Below the pieces are notes generated by a model, which was not told the DNA's origin, searched no databases, and was given only the letters and a program-made list of their open reading frames with translations. Source: Strigamia acuminata (taxonomy: Eukaryota > Arthropoda > Chilopoda > Geophilomorpha > Linotaeniidae). Taken from it: DNA of 64,000 bases. Both the position numbers and the translations under genes were made by a program. Location: NCBI GenBank assembly GCA_949358305.1, contig OX442315.1, positions 11,124,427-11,188,426 of the forward strand, in the 5' to 3' direction. Within the stretch, counting starts at the first letter, position 1. Each line of letters opens with the position of its first letter. This document shows, in pieces, positions 42,901-53,690 of this stretch.

Positions 42901-45900
42901 AGTGTAAGAAGCAAATTCAGAATTTTCAATGCATCTCCTTTAACCTTTCCAGAATTTATCAAGTCGGTGAGTTGTTTTATCACGACATTGATTCCGCTCA
43001 CTTCATTTGTAAGCTGAAAGAATGAAACGGATTAATTTTTGAAAGAGATTCCGAGGGTTACATAGTTACCGCTGTCTGCAGTTCTGCTTGAGAGCTAAAG
43101 TTCTTTCCGAGATTTTTAAATACTACTTCGAGTTCCTCGTTGATCTGTTTGACTTGTTTGTTATCTTTCAAATCTGCATTTTTCAGTGCTTCTTCCAACT
43201 GGACCGAAATCTTTTCCAGGCCAGAACTTGCCGATGAAATGGATGCCTTTACTTGAGGGGTTGTCTCAAACGTGATAACAATCTCAACGCTGCCAGGTGT
43301 AGGAGTAACAGGGACTTTGATGCCGGATGCACCGAGATCAGTAAATGGTTTTTCCAGGCCGCCCAAAAGTGTAAGAAGCAAATTCAGAATTTTCAATGCA
43401 TCTCCTTTAACCTTTCCAGAATTTATCAAGTCGGTGAGTTGTTTTATCACGACATTGATTCTGCTCACTTCATTTGTAAGCTGAAAGAATGAAACGGATT
43501 AATTTTTGAAAGAGATTCCGAGGGTTACCTAGTTACCGCTGTCTGCAGTTCTGCTTGAGAGCTAAAGTTCTTTCCGAGATTTTTAAATACTACTTCGAGT
43601 TCCTCGTTGATCTGTTTGACTTGTTCGTTATCTTTCAAATCTGCATTTTTCAGTGCTTCTTCCAACTGGACTGAAATCTTTTCCAGGCCAGAACTTGCCG
43701 ATGAAATGGATGCCTTTACTTGAGGGGTTGTCTCAAACGTGATAACAATCTCAACGCTGCCAGGTGTAGGAGTAACAGGGACTTTGATGCCGGATGCACC
43801 GAGATCAGTAAATGGTTTTTCCAGGCCGCCCAAAAGTGTAAGAAGCAAATTCAGAATTTTTAATGCATCTCCTTTAACCTTTCCAGAATTTATCAAGTCG
43901 GTGAGTTGTTTTATTACGACATTGATTCCGCTCACTTCATTTGTAAGCTGAAAGAATGAAACGGATTAATTTTTGAAAGAGATTCCGAGGGTTACCTAGT
44001 TACCGCTGTCTGCAGTTCTGCTTGAGAGCTAAAGTTCTTTCCGAGATTTTTAAATACTACTTCGAGTTCCTCGTTGATCTGTTTGACTTGTTCGTTATCT
44101 TTCAAATCTGCATTTTTCAGTGCTTCTTCCAACTGGACCGAAATCTTTTCCAGGCCAGAACTTGCCGATGAAATGGATGCCTTTACTTGAGGGGTTGTCT
44201 CAAACGTGATAACAATCTCAACGCTGCCAGGTGTAGGAGTAACAGGGACTTTGATGCCGGATGCACCGAGATCAGTAAATGGTTTTTCCAGGCCGCCCAA
44301 AAGTGTAAGAAGCAAATTCAGAATTTTCAATGCATCTCCTTTGACCTTTCCAGAATTTATCAAGTCGGTGAGTTGTTTTATCACGACATTGATTCCGCTC
44401 ACTTCATTTGTAAGCTGAAAGAATGAAACGGATTAATTTTTGAAAGAGATTCCGAGGGTTACCTAGTTACCGCTGTTTGCAGTTCTGCTTGAGAGCTAAA
44501 GTTCTTTCCGAGATTTTTAAATACTACTTCGAGTTCCTCGTTGATCTGTTTGACTTGTTCGTTATCTTTCAAATCTGCATTTTTCAGTGCTTCTTCCAAC
44601 TGGACCGAAATCTTTTCCAGGCCAGAACTTGCCGATGAAATGGATGCCTTTACTTGAGGGGTTGTCTCAAACGTGATAACAATCTCAACGCTGCCAGGTG
44701 TAGGAGTAACAGGGACTTTGATGCCGGATGCACCGAGATCAGTAAATGGTTTTTCCAGGCCGCCCAAAAGTGTAAGAAGCAAATTCAGAATTTTCAATGC
44801 ATCTCCTTTAACCTTTCCAGAATTTATCAAGTCGGTGAGTTGTTTTATCACGACATTGATTCCGCTCACTTCATTTGTAAGCTGAAAGAATGAAACAGAT
44901 TAATTTTTTAAAGAGATTCCGTGGGTTACTTAGTTACCGCTGTCTGCAGTTCTGCTTGAGAGCTAAAGTTCTTTCCGAGATTTTTAAATACTACTTCGAG
45001 TTCCTCGTTGATCTGTTTGACTTGTTCGTTATCTTTCAAATCTGCATTTTTCAGTGCTTCTTCCAACTGGACCGAAATCTTTTCCAGGCCAGAACTTGCC
45101 GATGAAATGGATGCCTTTACTTGAGGGGTTGTCTCAAACGTGATAACAATCTCAACGCTGCCAGGTGTAGGAGTAACAGGGACTTTGATGCCGGATGCAC
45201 CGAGATCAGTAAATGGTTTTTCCAGGCCGCCCAAAAGTGTAAGAAGCAAATTCAGAATTTTCAATGCATCTCCTTTAACCTTTTCAGAATTTATCAAGTC
45301 GGTGAGTTGTTTTATCACGACATTGATTCCGCTCACTTCATTTGTAAGCTGAAAGAATGAAACGGATTAATTTTTGAAAGAGATTCCGAGGGTTACTTAG
45401 TTACCGCTGTCTGCAGTTCTGCTTGAGAGCTAAAGTTCTTTCCGAGATTTTTAAATACTACTTCGAGTTCCTCGTTGATCTGTTTGACTTGTTCGTTATC
45501 TTTCAAATCTGCATTTTTCAGTGCTTCTTCCAACTGGACCGAAATCTTTTCCAGGCCAGAACTTGCCGATGAAATGGATGCCTTTACTTGAGGGGTTGTC
45601 TCAAACGTGATAACAATCTCAACGCTGCCAGGTGTAGGAGTAACAGGGACTTTGATGCCGGATGCACCGAGATCAGTAAATGGTTTTTCCAGGCCGCCCA
45701 AAAGTGTAAGAAGCAAATTCAGAATTTTCAATGCATCTCCTTTAACCTTTCCAGAATTTATCAAGTCGGTGAGTTGTTTTATCACGACATTGATTCCGCT
45801 CACTTCATTTGTAAGCTGAAAGAATGAAACGGATTTATTTTTTAAAGAGATTCCGAGGGTTACCTAGTTACCGCTGTCTGCAGTTCTGCTTGAGAGCTAA

Positions 45901-48900
45901 AGTTCTTTCCGAGATTTTTAAATACTACTTCGAGTTCCTCGTTGATCTGTTTGACTTGTTCGTTATCTTTCAAATCTGCATTTTTCAGTGCTTCTTCCAA
46001 CTGGACCGAAATCTTTTCCAGGCCAGAACTTGCCGATGAAATGGATGCCTTTACTTGAGGGGTTGTCTCAAACGTGATAACAATCTCAACGCTGCCAGGT
46101 GTAGGAGTAACAGGGACTTTGATGCCGGATGCACCGAGATCAGTAAATGGTTTTTCCAGGTTGCCCAAAAGTGTAAGAAGCAAATTCAGAATTTTTAATG
46201 CATCTCCTTTAACCTTTCCAGAATTTATCAAGTCGGTGAGTTGTTTTATCACGACATTGATTCCGCTCACTTCATTTGTAAGCTGAAAGAATGAAACGGA
46301 TTAATTTTTGAAAGAGATTCCGAGGGTTACCTAGTTACCGCTGTCTGCAGTTCTGCTTGAGAGCTAAAGTTCTTTCCGAGATTTTTAAATACTACTTCGA
46401 GTTCCTCGTTGATCTGTTTGACTTGTTCGTTATCTTTCAAATCTGCATTTTTCAGTGCTTCTTCCAACTGGACCGAAATCTTTTCCAGGCCAGAACTTGC
46501 CGATGAAATGGATGCCTTTACTTGAGGGGTTGTCTCAAACGTGATAACAATCTCAACGCTGCCAGGTGTAGGAGTAACAGGGACTTTGATGCCGGATGCA
46601 CCGAGATCAGTAAATGGTTTTTCCAGGCCGCCCAAAAGTGTAAGAAGCAAATTCAGAATTTTCAATGCATCTCCTTTAACCTTTCCAGAATTTATCAAGT
46701 CGGTGAGTTGTTTTATCACGACATTGATTCCGCTCACTTCATTTGTAAGCTGAAAGAATGAAACGGATTAATTTTTGAAAGAGATTCCGAGGGTTACCTA
46801 GTTACCGCTGTCTGCAGTTCTGCTTGAGAGCTAAAGTTCTTTCCGAGATTTTTAAATACTACTTCGAGTTCCTCGTTGATCTGTTTGACTTGTTCGTTAT
46901 CTTTCAAATCTGCATTTTTCAGTGCTTCTTCCAACTGGACCGAAATCTTTTCCAGGCCAGAACTTGCCGATGAAATGGATGCTTTTACTTGAGGGGTTGT
47001 CTCAAACGTGATAACAATCTCAACGCTGCCAGGTGTAGGAGTAACAGGGACTTTGATGCCGGATGCACCGAGATCAGTAAATGGTTTTTCCAGGCCGCCC
47101 AAAAGTGTAAGAAGCAAATTCAGAATTTTCAATGCATCTCCTTTGACCTTTCCAGAATTTATCAATTTGGTGATCAGTGTTATCACGACATTAATTTTGG
47201 TCACTTCATTTTTAAGCTGAAAGAAAGATACAGATGGATTTTTGGTCTAAAATATTAATTTTGGTCTAAAATGTTAATTTTTGGTCTCAAATGTAAATTT
47301 TTGGTCTCAAATGTAAATTTTTGTTCTAAAATGTTAATTTTTGGTCTAAAATGTAAATTTTTGGTCTAAAATGTTAATTTTTGGTCTAAAATGTTAATTT
47401 TTGGTCTAAAATGTTAATTTTTGGTCTAAAATGTTAATTTTTGGTCTAAAATGTTAATTTTTGGTCTAAAATGTTAATTTTTGGTCTAAAATGTTAATTT
47501 TTGGTCTAAAATGTTAATTTTTGGTCTAAAATGTTAATTTTTGGTCTAAAATGTTAATTTTTGGTCTAAAATGTTAATTTTTGGTCTAAAATGTTAATTT
47601 TTGGTCTAAAATGTTAATTTTTGGTCTAAAATGTTAATTTTTGGTCTAAAATGTTAATTTTTGGTCTAAAATGTTAATTTTTGGTCTAAAATGTTAATAT
47701 TTGGTCTAAAATGTTAATTTTTGGTCTAAAATGTTAATTTTTGGTCTAAAATGTTAATTTTTGGTCTAAAATGTTAATTTTTGGTCTAAAATGTTAATTT
47801 TTGGTCTAAAATGTTAATTTTTGGTCTAAAATGTTAATTTTTGGTCTAAAATGTGAATTTTTGATCTAAAGTGTGAATTTTTGGTCTAAAATGTGAATTT
47901 TTGATCTAAAGTGTGAATTTTTGGTCTAAAATATGAATTTTTGGTCTAAAATGTTAATAATTTCTTGTCTAAAATGTCAATTTTGGGTTACAATGTTGCA
48001 ATGGCTAACTACTTTCGCCCTTTTCCATTTACACATACTACATCTATGTAAAAAATTTCTGTGTATTTAGTTTTACCGTGGTTTGTAGCTCTGTCTCCGA
48101 TTTGAAATTAGAATCTGTTAGTTGTTTGATTATTTCTGCAATGAGAGTTTGAATTTTTTCCACATCTGGCTTGGTTTCGGCATCAGCACTGTCAATTAAA
48201 GTCTTCAAGTTGATTAAAAATTGACGTAAGTTGATCTCAATCGTCTTTATTCCACTTTGTTGGTCTTCTGTCGCCTGGAAGCTTATTACGATTGTTACAT
48301 TCGAGGTTCCGTTACCAAATTTTATCTTGTTAATTGAATCACTGAATTCATCCAAGTTGTTGATGACCGTTTTTAGATTGGTCTTGTCGTCTGCATCTAA
48401 ACTGTTTTCCAATTTATTTGCATTATTTTCGATTTCTTTGATCAGTACTGCAGCTTTAGTCAGCTGGAAAAAGAAAAACAACAATTAAGCGATTGCCATT
48501 GAAATCACTAAAACAACTTACTGCAGTCTCCATTTCGTCTTCTGTTTGGAATGTTCCATTGAATAGTTTGATAATTTTAACAATATCTTGCGTAATTGCA
48601 TCTTCAGTCTGTTTGTCCACATCGTTTCCCGCCGGTTGCAAATTCACCAAAAATTGTATGTAACTGTTCAAGAATGTCAGAAGGTTGTCGAAAAATGTTC
48701 TAATCGAATCGGTTATAGTAAAACCAAACGAGAGCTGAATCTTGGCATTGCCATTTTCATCACAAGTAATCTGTAGCAGTTTGCATACTTCTGCATCAGT
48801 TTCCCCAGGAACCCCAGGTTTGGTAATTCCAGTCACACCGAAAACACCAAATGGTTCGCTCAAACTCAACAGTAAAGTAAGGATCCTCTCCAGGCTTGTT

Positions 48901-51900
48901 TTTGTGTCACCAGTCACACTTGCTGATTTTAGCAACAAGTTGATTTCATTTGTAACAGAATTGATATTTGACACAGCTTGGGTTAACTAGAAAAAAAAAT
49001 GGATATTTTTCATTATATTCTTTTGTTATCTTTTATCAAAAGCAATCTTACTGCATTTTCCAGATCTTGTTTTGATTTAAAAGTAGTTTGATTGAAAGAT
49101 TTGATGATTGACTCGATATCTTCTCGAATTTTGTTGATTTTTGTTAGTTCTGATTGGTCTTTAATGTCTGAACTGACACCCAAGGATTTCAATATGACCA
49201 AAAGTTGATTGAAAGTAGATTCAGTCGAGTTTATTGCAGTTTGTTCTTCTGTGGATGGTGTGAAGGTTATTGTGATCGTTACTGTTACTGAGCCTCCACT
49301 GTCTGGGATGTTTGTAATTGAGCTGTTCAATTGAGTCAAACTGTCCAGAAAGGCCTGTAGACTGGCGGTTTCTTCTGCACTTAAACCGGTGGCCAATTCG
49401 TTTGAATACACAATCAATTTTTTAAGTTGTTCTTTTCCTTCAGCCAACTGAAAAATACATAAAATAAATGTAAAGAAAAATTTTAAATTATAACCAAAAG
49501 AAAAATCAATTTAAACAGCAAAATTTGTCGTTAATAGTGAGTAATTTCTTTAAACCAAGCAAGCAAAAGACAAACCTTGTGGCGCAAGGCTTAACACAAG
49601 TACGGTATACTGATAATCACATGAAGAAACTTTCTATGGGAGGAATAAAAGACTCCACAAAACCCCCGACTGCAACAAGTCTTTGTGAGTTGCAATTATT
49701 GACCACAAGTCTGTTCCACTTGCCAAATGTCTGATTAAGTTAGGTTTATAAAATTTTCCATAACAATAGGATCTGCGATAAATAAACCACTGTTGAGTTT
49801 CCAATCTCTTTTCATTTAAAGACTTCTCACATTGCCTAGCACAGCAAAACTAGCTAATCACCGCCACACATCTAACTTGTTGTGGACTTTTCTATCGTGC
49901 GTTTTATGTTTACATTACTTGTATGGTATTATCCCGCTTTAAGCGGCAGGCCACTATAGCGCGGATTTGACCAGTAAAGCCGGTAAAGCCCATTTTTACC
50001 GGCATTCATTAGTAATTTTTCTAAACTTTGTAATTTCACTTATATGACACAGTTTGCGGCAGGTACTTTTTCCTTACGATTATGACATTTTTTTACACTA
50101 TATTTAGTGTAAGGTAAAGTCTTAAAGTTTAGTCAGTGACGTAAACAGTGGAAAAGTACCGGATTGGCTAGGCTATTTTCAGGAATAGTGTAAGCTCCAG
50201 TAGAGTTATAAGTTTTCCATTATACTTATGGGCATAACAGGTGTTTTTATAAGGGAAAAGTACCTGCCGCTAACTGTGTAATGTCATGCTGCTTAAAGCG
50301 AGGTAATAAGGTGTGTATCTTGTAGCCATGTAGGCTTAATTGTATTTGTACCACGAAAGATACTCGTATGTAAAGATATTGGATTTGGTGTCAAACTTTA
50401 CTTGTGAAATCATGTATTTCCAATTTTAGTTTGTCCACTTTCGGCCTTTGTGGTCTTTTGACTAATTTGCATTAACAATGACATTAAGATTCCATGTATG
50501 TTTTGTAATGTACTAGAAGCTCATTAATTTATTGTTGGCCTTGGTGGTAGATGAATACACCTGAGTAATATCATTCATATATATTTTAGCTCATTCAAGC
50601 TTTCTCTTAATACAACATGTATCGACTTTCCTGTCACAAAATCCGTGTTTTCCCGTTGATGTTTTTTCCCATCCTCATTTATTAATTTTTAACTTTCCTT
50701 AGTGATAGTTTTCATAAATTAAGCATTTGTAATAAATTTCCTTTATCACTTAAGTATAATTTCCTTAACTATTCAGAAAACTAGACAATTGGTGCGAATT
50801 GTTCTAGAAGGAAAGTCACGTTCCTTACATTCTTTCTTTTTGAAGCCGGAAGTCCCGCTTTTTACGTCAAAAGCTTAGTACTCATAATCAGCTAACTACG
50901 TAGGAAACCAGTCTGCCCACAGAAATTTTGCCTACAGAAGAAACTGGGACTAACAAATTTTATTCCAGTCTTGGAATGTCTGTGACATAAAAAATTAACT
51001 TTCTGGCATGTTGATGCAACCGAAAACTGATCTTTGTTTCCAGGCACAAAAACTTCTGTGGAACAGAAACTTCTGTGGCACAGAAATTAGCGATCGATTT
51101 TGACAATTTGTGACCGGTAGTAAATTTTTTTAACCGGTCTCAAATATGGCAGCAATCAGTTCTGCCAACAAATGCAAACAACTGTATATACTATTTATAA
51201 AAATAGATTATTAATTTATAAATGAAGTTAAAAATTTAAAACAAACTGGTAATCTTATTCATCCTAACTACAAAACTAGCCTTAAAAATTTTTGTTGGCA
51301 TCCATCTTGTTTCTTTTTCATGCCCACTTACCATTTCTTTTCTGTTGCATAGAGCTGTGAGTACCACAGAAAGTCTGGTGTGACAGACTGGCACATGTTC
51401 TGCTACCAGATGATTCTGATAGGCTTTTCTGTCAAGTCTATACCCATAGAAAAGTCTGTGGGCATAAACTTCGGTTAGCAGACGATCTTATGAGTACTGA
51501 GCTTAAATTAAAGAATGTTAGCCTTGGAAACTGACTTTCAAGAAAGTAGCTGTCGATCCATCATAACAATGGACACAACCAATGTGTGATATCACATTGT
51601 TAACATGAAATGAATGGATGGTGTTTGTTTTTTCTCATATGGACTTCTTACATACATCTCTACTTAGGTTATGGACACCAGAATGGCATGTCTGGCCCTA
51701 AATCTAACTAATCCATATTCCACACTTGACTCCTTCAAATTAGTCAAAATTAAAACAAACTTACCGCAATGTTGAATTGATCTTCCGTAGTGAAGACTGT
51801 TCCATTGAAGAGATTGAAAAGGATACCAAAAGCTTTGATGGCGGGTACTAAGCGTTTTGTGTCTCCAACATTTCCACTGTTTTGCAACGTTGACAGAAAG

Positions 51901-52229
51901 TCCAAAAAGTTCTGTGCGACCAATTGAACATCACCGAAAAACGTTTGAATCTCCTGAGTGATGGGAATGCCAAATTGCACATTAATTGCAATAGTCTCAT
52001 TGCCAGACCCACAGAAGAGACCATCAAGCGTACAGACTAAGCCATCTTTTCCAAAAAGTTGACCTCCACCATCACTACTCGCACTACCACCACCGCCAGC
52101 CCCTCCACTGCCACCATCAACCCCTAGATAACTGAAAAGGTTAAAAGCTGCATCTTGCTGAATATAACATGCAAAGAATAGACACAAAACTGTGTTCAGC
52201 CTAACAGCTGAAATACTGAATGCCTTCAT
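33563..52229 (-). CDS. Gene R2: giant secreted repeat protein (about 4,525 aa, 33 coding exons)
   Basis: Function unknown, same new family as R1. Coding exons, minus strand, all phase 0: 51765-52229, 49052-49447, 48522-48986, 48077-48463, then 26 exons of 411 nt (the k-th spans 46806-467(k-1) to 47216-467(k-1)), then 34676-35074, 34024-34434 and 33563-33931. Predicted mature protein is about 490 kDa and lies outside the cell, given the signal peptide. Array domains are 137 aa and contain no Cys, His, Met, Arg, Trp or Tyr. They are helical with one beta-like segment (SVEIVITFETT) after a Pro-rich turn (VPVTPTPGS). This composition suits a structural or secreted-polymer role, but that is inference. 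No stop or frameshift breaks any array exon. Exon joins are predicted from splice signals. Copy number could be affected by assembly collapse. Confidence 0.85.
34024..34434 (-). CDS. R2 penultimate exon: diverged 137-aa domain
   Basis: Acceptor TTTTTCTTAG|CTAACTAATGC, donor GCA|GTACGT, 411 nt in phase 0. It starts LTNAVSPINDAIDDLDDV, with PFEGLDVYGI at the turn and KIKLHFTASPQI as the beta-like segment. Two cysteines are present. The following intron holds a T/A-rich tract. Confidence 0.78.
34676..35074 (-). CDS. R2 exon after the array: hybrid domain
   Basis: 133 codons. The first half is array-like and in 467-bp register (DINVVIKQLTDLINSG, GAPGINGVENNG). The second half is diverged (KIELEFNASSETKHTI, YFSQADLIAG). 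Donor GGG|GTATGT. The following intron (34,435-34,675) is 241 nt, longer than those of the array. Confidence 0.75.
35131..47216 (-). repeat. R2 array: 26 exons of 411 nt in perfect 467-bp register
   Basis: Each unit is a 137-codon exon (acceptor TTCTTTCAG|CTTACAAATGAAG, donor GCG|GTAACTAG) plus a 56-nt intron. Starts fall exactly every 467 bp from 47,216 to 35,541 without one indel. Most copies are identical at protein level. A 27th in-register unit (35,074) has a diverged 3' half. The two units closest to the 3' end (35,541 and 36,008) and the first unit (47,216, starting LKNEVTKINVVITLITKL) differ most, as expected if internal copies homogenise and edges drift. Confidence 0.95.
47217..48076 (-). 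repeat. 20-bp minisatellite filling an R2 intron
   Basis: From about 47,240 to 47,960 the plus strand is about 36 near-perfect copies of a 20-bp unit (TTGGTCTAAAATGTTAATTT), with drift at both ends. Read on the transcribed (minus) strand, each unit contains TTAAC then ATTTTAG, which resembles a branch point plus 3' splice site. The R1 intron at this place lacks it and holds transposons instead. Confidence 0.9.
48077..48463 (-). CDS. R2 coding exon 4: diverged repeat domain
   Basis: 129 codons between TTTTTCCAG|CTGACT and ACG|GTAAAA. LTKAAVLIKEIENNANKL, beta-like NVTIVISFQAT, terminal FKSETELQTT. It precedes the minisatellite-filled intron and the array. Confidence 0.8.
48522..48986 (-). CDS. 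R2 coding exon 3: diverged repeat domain
   Basis: 155 codons between CTAG|TTAACCC and GCA|GTAAGT. Starts LTQAVSNINSVTNEINLLL with PFGVFGVTGI and a two-Cys insert (VCKLLQITCD). The equivalent R1 exon is two codons longer. Confidence 0.8.
49052..49447 (-). CDS. R2 coding exon 2: diverged repeat domain
   Basis: 132 codons. Acceptor TTTTTCAG|TTGGCTGAAGG, donor GCA|GTAAGA. Close to R1 exon 2, with SVTVTITITFTPS as the beta-like segment and FKSKQDLENA at the end. A 65-nt intron follows. Confidence 0.8.
49925..50310. mobile_element. Inverted-repeat element in R2 intron (about 385 bp)
   Basis: Ends TATTATCCCGCTTTAAGC (about 49,927) and GCTTAAAGCGAGGTAATA (to 50,308) are inverted repeats. An inner pair (GCGGCAGGTACTTTT about 50,053 and AAAAGTACCTGCCGC about 50,257) is also inverted. 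The element is absent from the homologous R1 intron. No coding capacity, probably a non-autonomous DNA element. No clear target duplication. Confidence 0.6.
50871..51504. mobile_element. Inverted-repeat element in R2 intron (634 bp)
   Basis: Left end AAGCTTAGTACTCATAA and right end TTATGAGTACTGAGCTT are inverted repeats. Further inner matches include GCCCACAGA and TCTGTGGGC. The R1 intron runs through this position without the insert (TTTTACGTCA..., then the CTTGGAAAG block), giving a likely empty site. No coding capacity. Confidence 0.65.
51765..52229 (-). CDS. R2 coding exon 1: signal peptide and first domain
   Basis: 155 codons, same length as R1 exon 1. Signal peptide MKAFSISAVRLN, then LCLFFACYI, followed by the Gly/Ser linker (GGSGGAGGGGSASSDGGG), the two-cysteine segment and a diverged repeat domain (AINVQFGIPITQEIQTF, FTTEDQFNIA). 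The donor is GCG|GTAAGT. Confidence 0.87.
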
Positions 52230-52337
52230 CTGGAATTGGTAAAATAGAGATTAGTTTTATGGGAGTTGAAATTGTGTGTTGAAGAGACCATACCTTGTTG
52301 CTTGTTGAAGTTGCTTATTTGGAGCAAGGTATTTATA
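52230..52337 (-). promoter_or_regulatory. R2 core promoter, 5' UTR and leader intron
   Basis: TATAAA (minus strand, 52,332-52,337) lies within GGTATAAATACC as in R1. Leader exon ends CAACAAG|GTATGG (52,294/52,293). A 64-nt intron (52,230-52,293) ends CAG just before ATG 52,229. The length and splice sites equal those of R1. Confidence 0.72.
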
Positions 52338-53065
52338 CCATTTAACAACAATAACTGTCTCGTGTTTGATACCCATTAATCACTGAAGGAAAATCAATTG
52401 TAGTCATGTTAATTGTCAGAGTGTTTTTTTTTTCAGACATTTTAAATTTTTATTTCCTGTTTTTCTGATGCCATAAATGTGAGATTCAAAAGATAAAATG
52501 TACTTGCACAATCTGGTGTCGTTTAATGTTCCAATATGTTCTACGCAGTTAGATAAAGGTAGAGGAAAAATTAAAGTGGAACAAATGGAATTATGTTACG
52601 TGAGAATTATGAAATGTTTGTCTTGGAGACAATTCAATATGTGCCCAACACTTGGGCTGATTTTCACTTTATTCAAGTCGTACTTTTTTCAAGTGCATTA
52701 TGCACTCAAGTTTTTAAGTAGGCAACTTTAACCAGACGCATTCATAAAGTCATTTAAACTTGTTTATATTTTTTATATTTGATTTTATCAACGTGCCTAC
52801 TGTAGTAATTCTTGGATTCTTTGGATTCTTTATATCATTGCGAAATGTGCACATTTTACTAAATATGCACATTTCGCAACGATAGAAAAGAATACGGCTT
52901 TAAAAGTCTTTTAATTGCTGAAAAAGTAATTTAAATTTGAAATTTTATCTTTGTAAAGTCACATTTACAAAGAGGGTAAATTTTTGTTTCAATCAATAAC
53001 TTTACAAAATTAAAAAGACATTTTACAATAAACACGCACAACAACTTTACAGTTTTTAAATTTCA
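52338..53065. other. R2 upstream region, proximal part
   Basis: The first about 180 bp match the R1 upstream flank. The rest is AT-rich with no gene. A short inverted pair (GAAATGTGCACATTTTA and ATATGCACATTTCGCAA, about 52,840-52,880) could form a hairpin. Confidence 0.4.
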
Positions 53066-53690
53066 AATTTGTCAGCTTTAACAATAAATTTAATTTTAAT
53101 TTAATTTCAAATTCATCAGTTTTAACAATAAAGTTAATTTTAATTTAATTTCAAATTTATCAGTTTTAACAATAAAGTTAATTTTAATTTAGTTTTAAAT
53201 TTGTCAGTTTTAACAATAAATTTAATTTAATTTTTAATTTAGTTTTAAATTTGTCAGCTTTAACAATAAATTTAATTTTAATTTAATTTCAAATTTGTCA
53301 GCTTTAACAATAAATTTAATTTTAATTTAATTTCAAATTCATCAGTTTTAACAATAAAGTTAATTTTAATTTAATTTCAAATTTATCAGTTTTAACAATA
53401 AAGTTAATTTTAATTTAGTTTTAAATTTGTCAGTTTTAACAATAAATTTAATTTAATTTTTAATTTAGTTTTAAATTTGTCAGCTTTAACAATAAATTTA
53501 ATTTTAATTTAATTTCAAATTTGTCAGCTTTAACAATTAATTTAATTTTAATTTAATTTCAAATTCATCAGTTTTAACAATAAAGTTAATTTTAATTTAG
53601 TTTGAAATTTTTATTGTTAAAATAAATTTAATTTCTAATTTAGTTTTAAATTTGTCAGTTTTAACAATAAATTTAATTTAATTTTTATTT
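53066..53690. repeat. AT-rich satellite with about 227-bp higher-order unit
   Basis: About 11 variants of a 54-60 bp unit (AATTTGTCAGCTTTAACAAT, then runs of TTTAATTTAATT). A block starting TTGTCAGCTTTAACAATAAA at about 53,068 recurs at about 53,297, and a partial third follows near 53,524, so the higher-order period is roughly 227 bp. Non-coding. Confidence 0.75.

Larger units (their letters stand above)
49448..51764 (-). other. R2 intron 2 (2,317 bp)
   Basis: Homologous to the R1 intron in large part (about 50,325-50,870 and 51,505-51,764) but carries two extra inverted-repeat insertions, described separately. No coding region is supported. The open frame at 49,525-49,734 is not conserved in R1. 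Confidence 0.6.

Noticed and set aside
35131-47216. CRISPR-like or bacterial repeat array
   Set aside because: The units are 467 bp, coding and near-identical throughout, with no unique spacers. The surroundings are eukaryotic. The 20-bp repeats at 47.2-48.0 kb also lack spacers.
34848-47258. Repeated plus-strand open frames (about 79 and 70 aa) in every unit of the R2 array, and similar ones in R1
   Set aside because: They are antisense to the exons and recur only because the unit recurs. They span intron sequence and have no coding features of their own.
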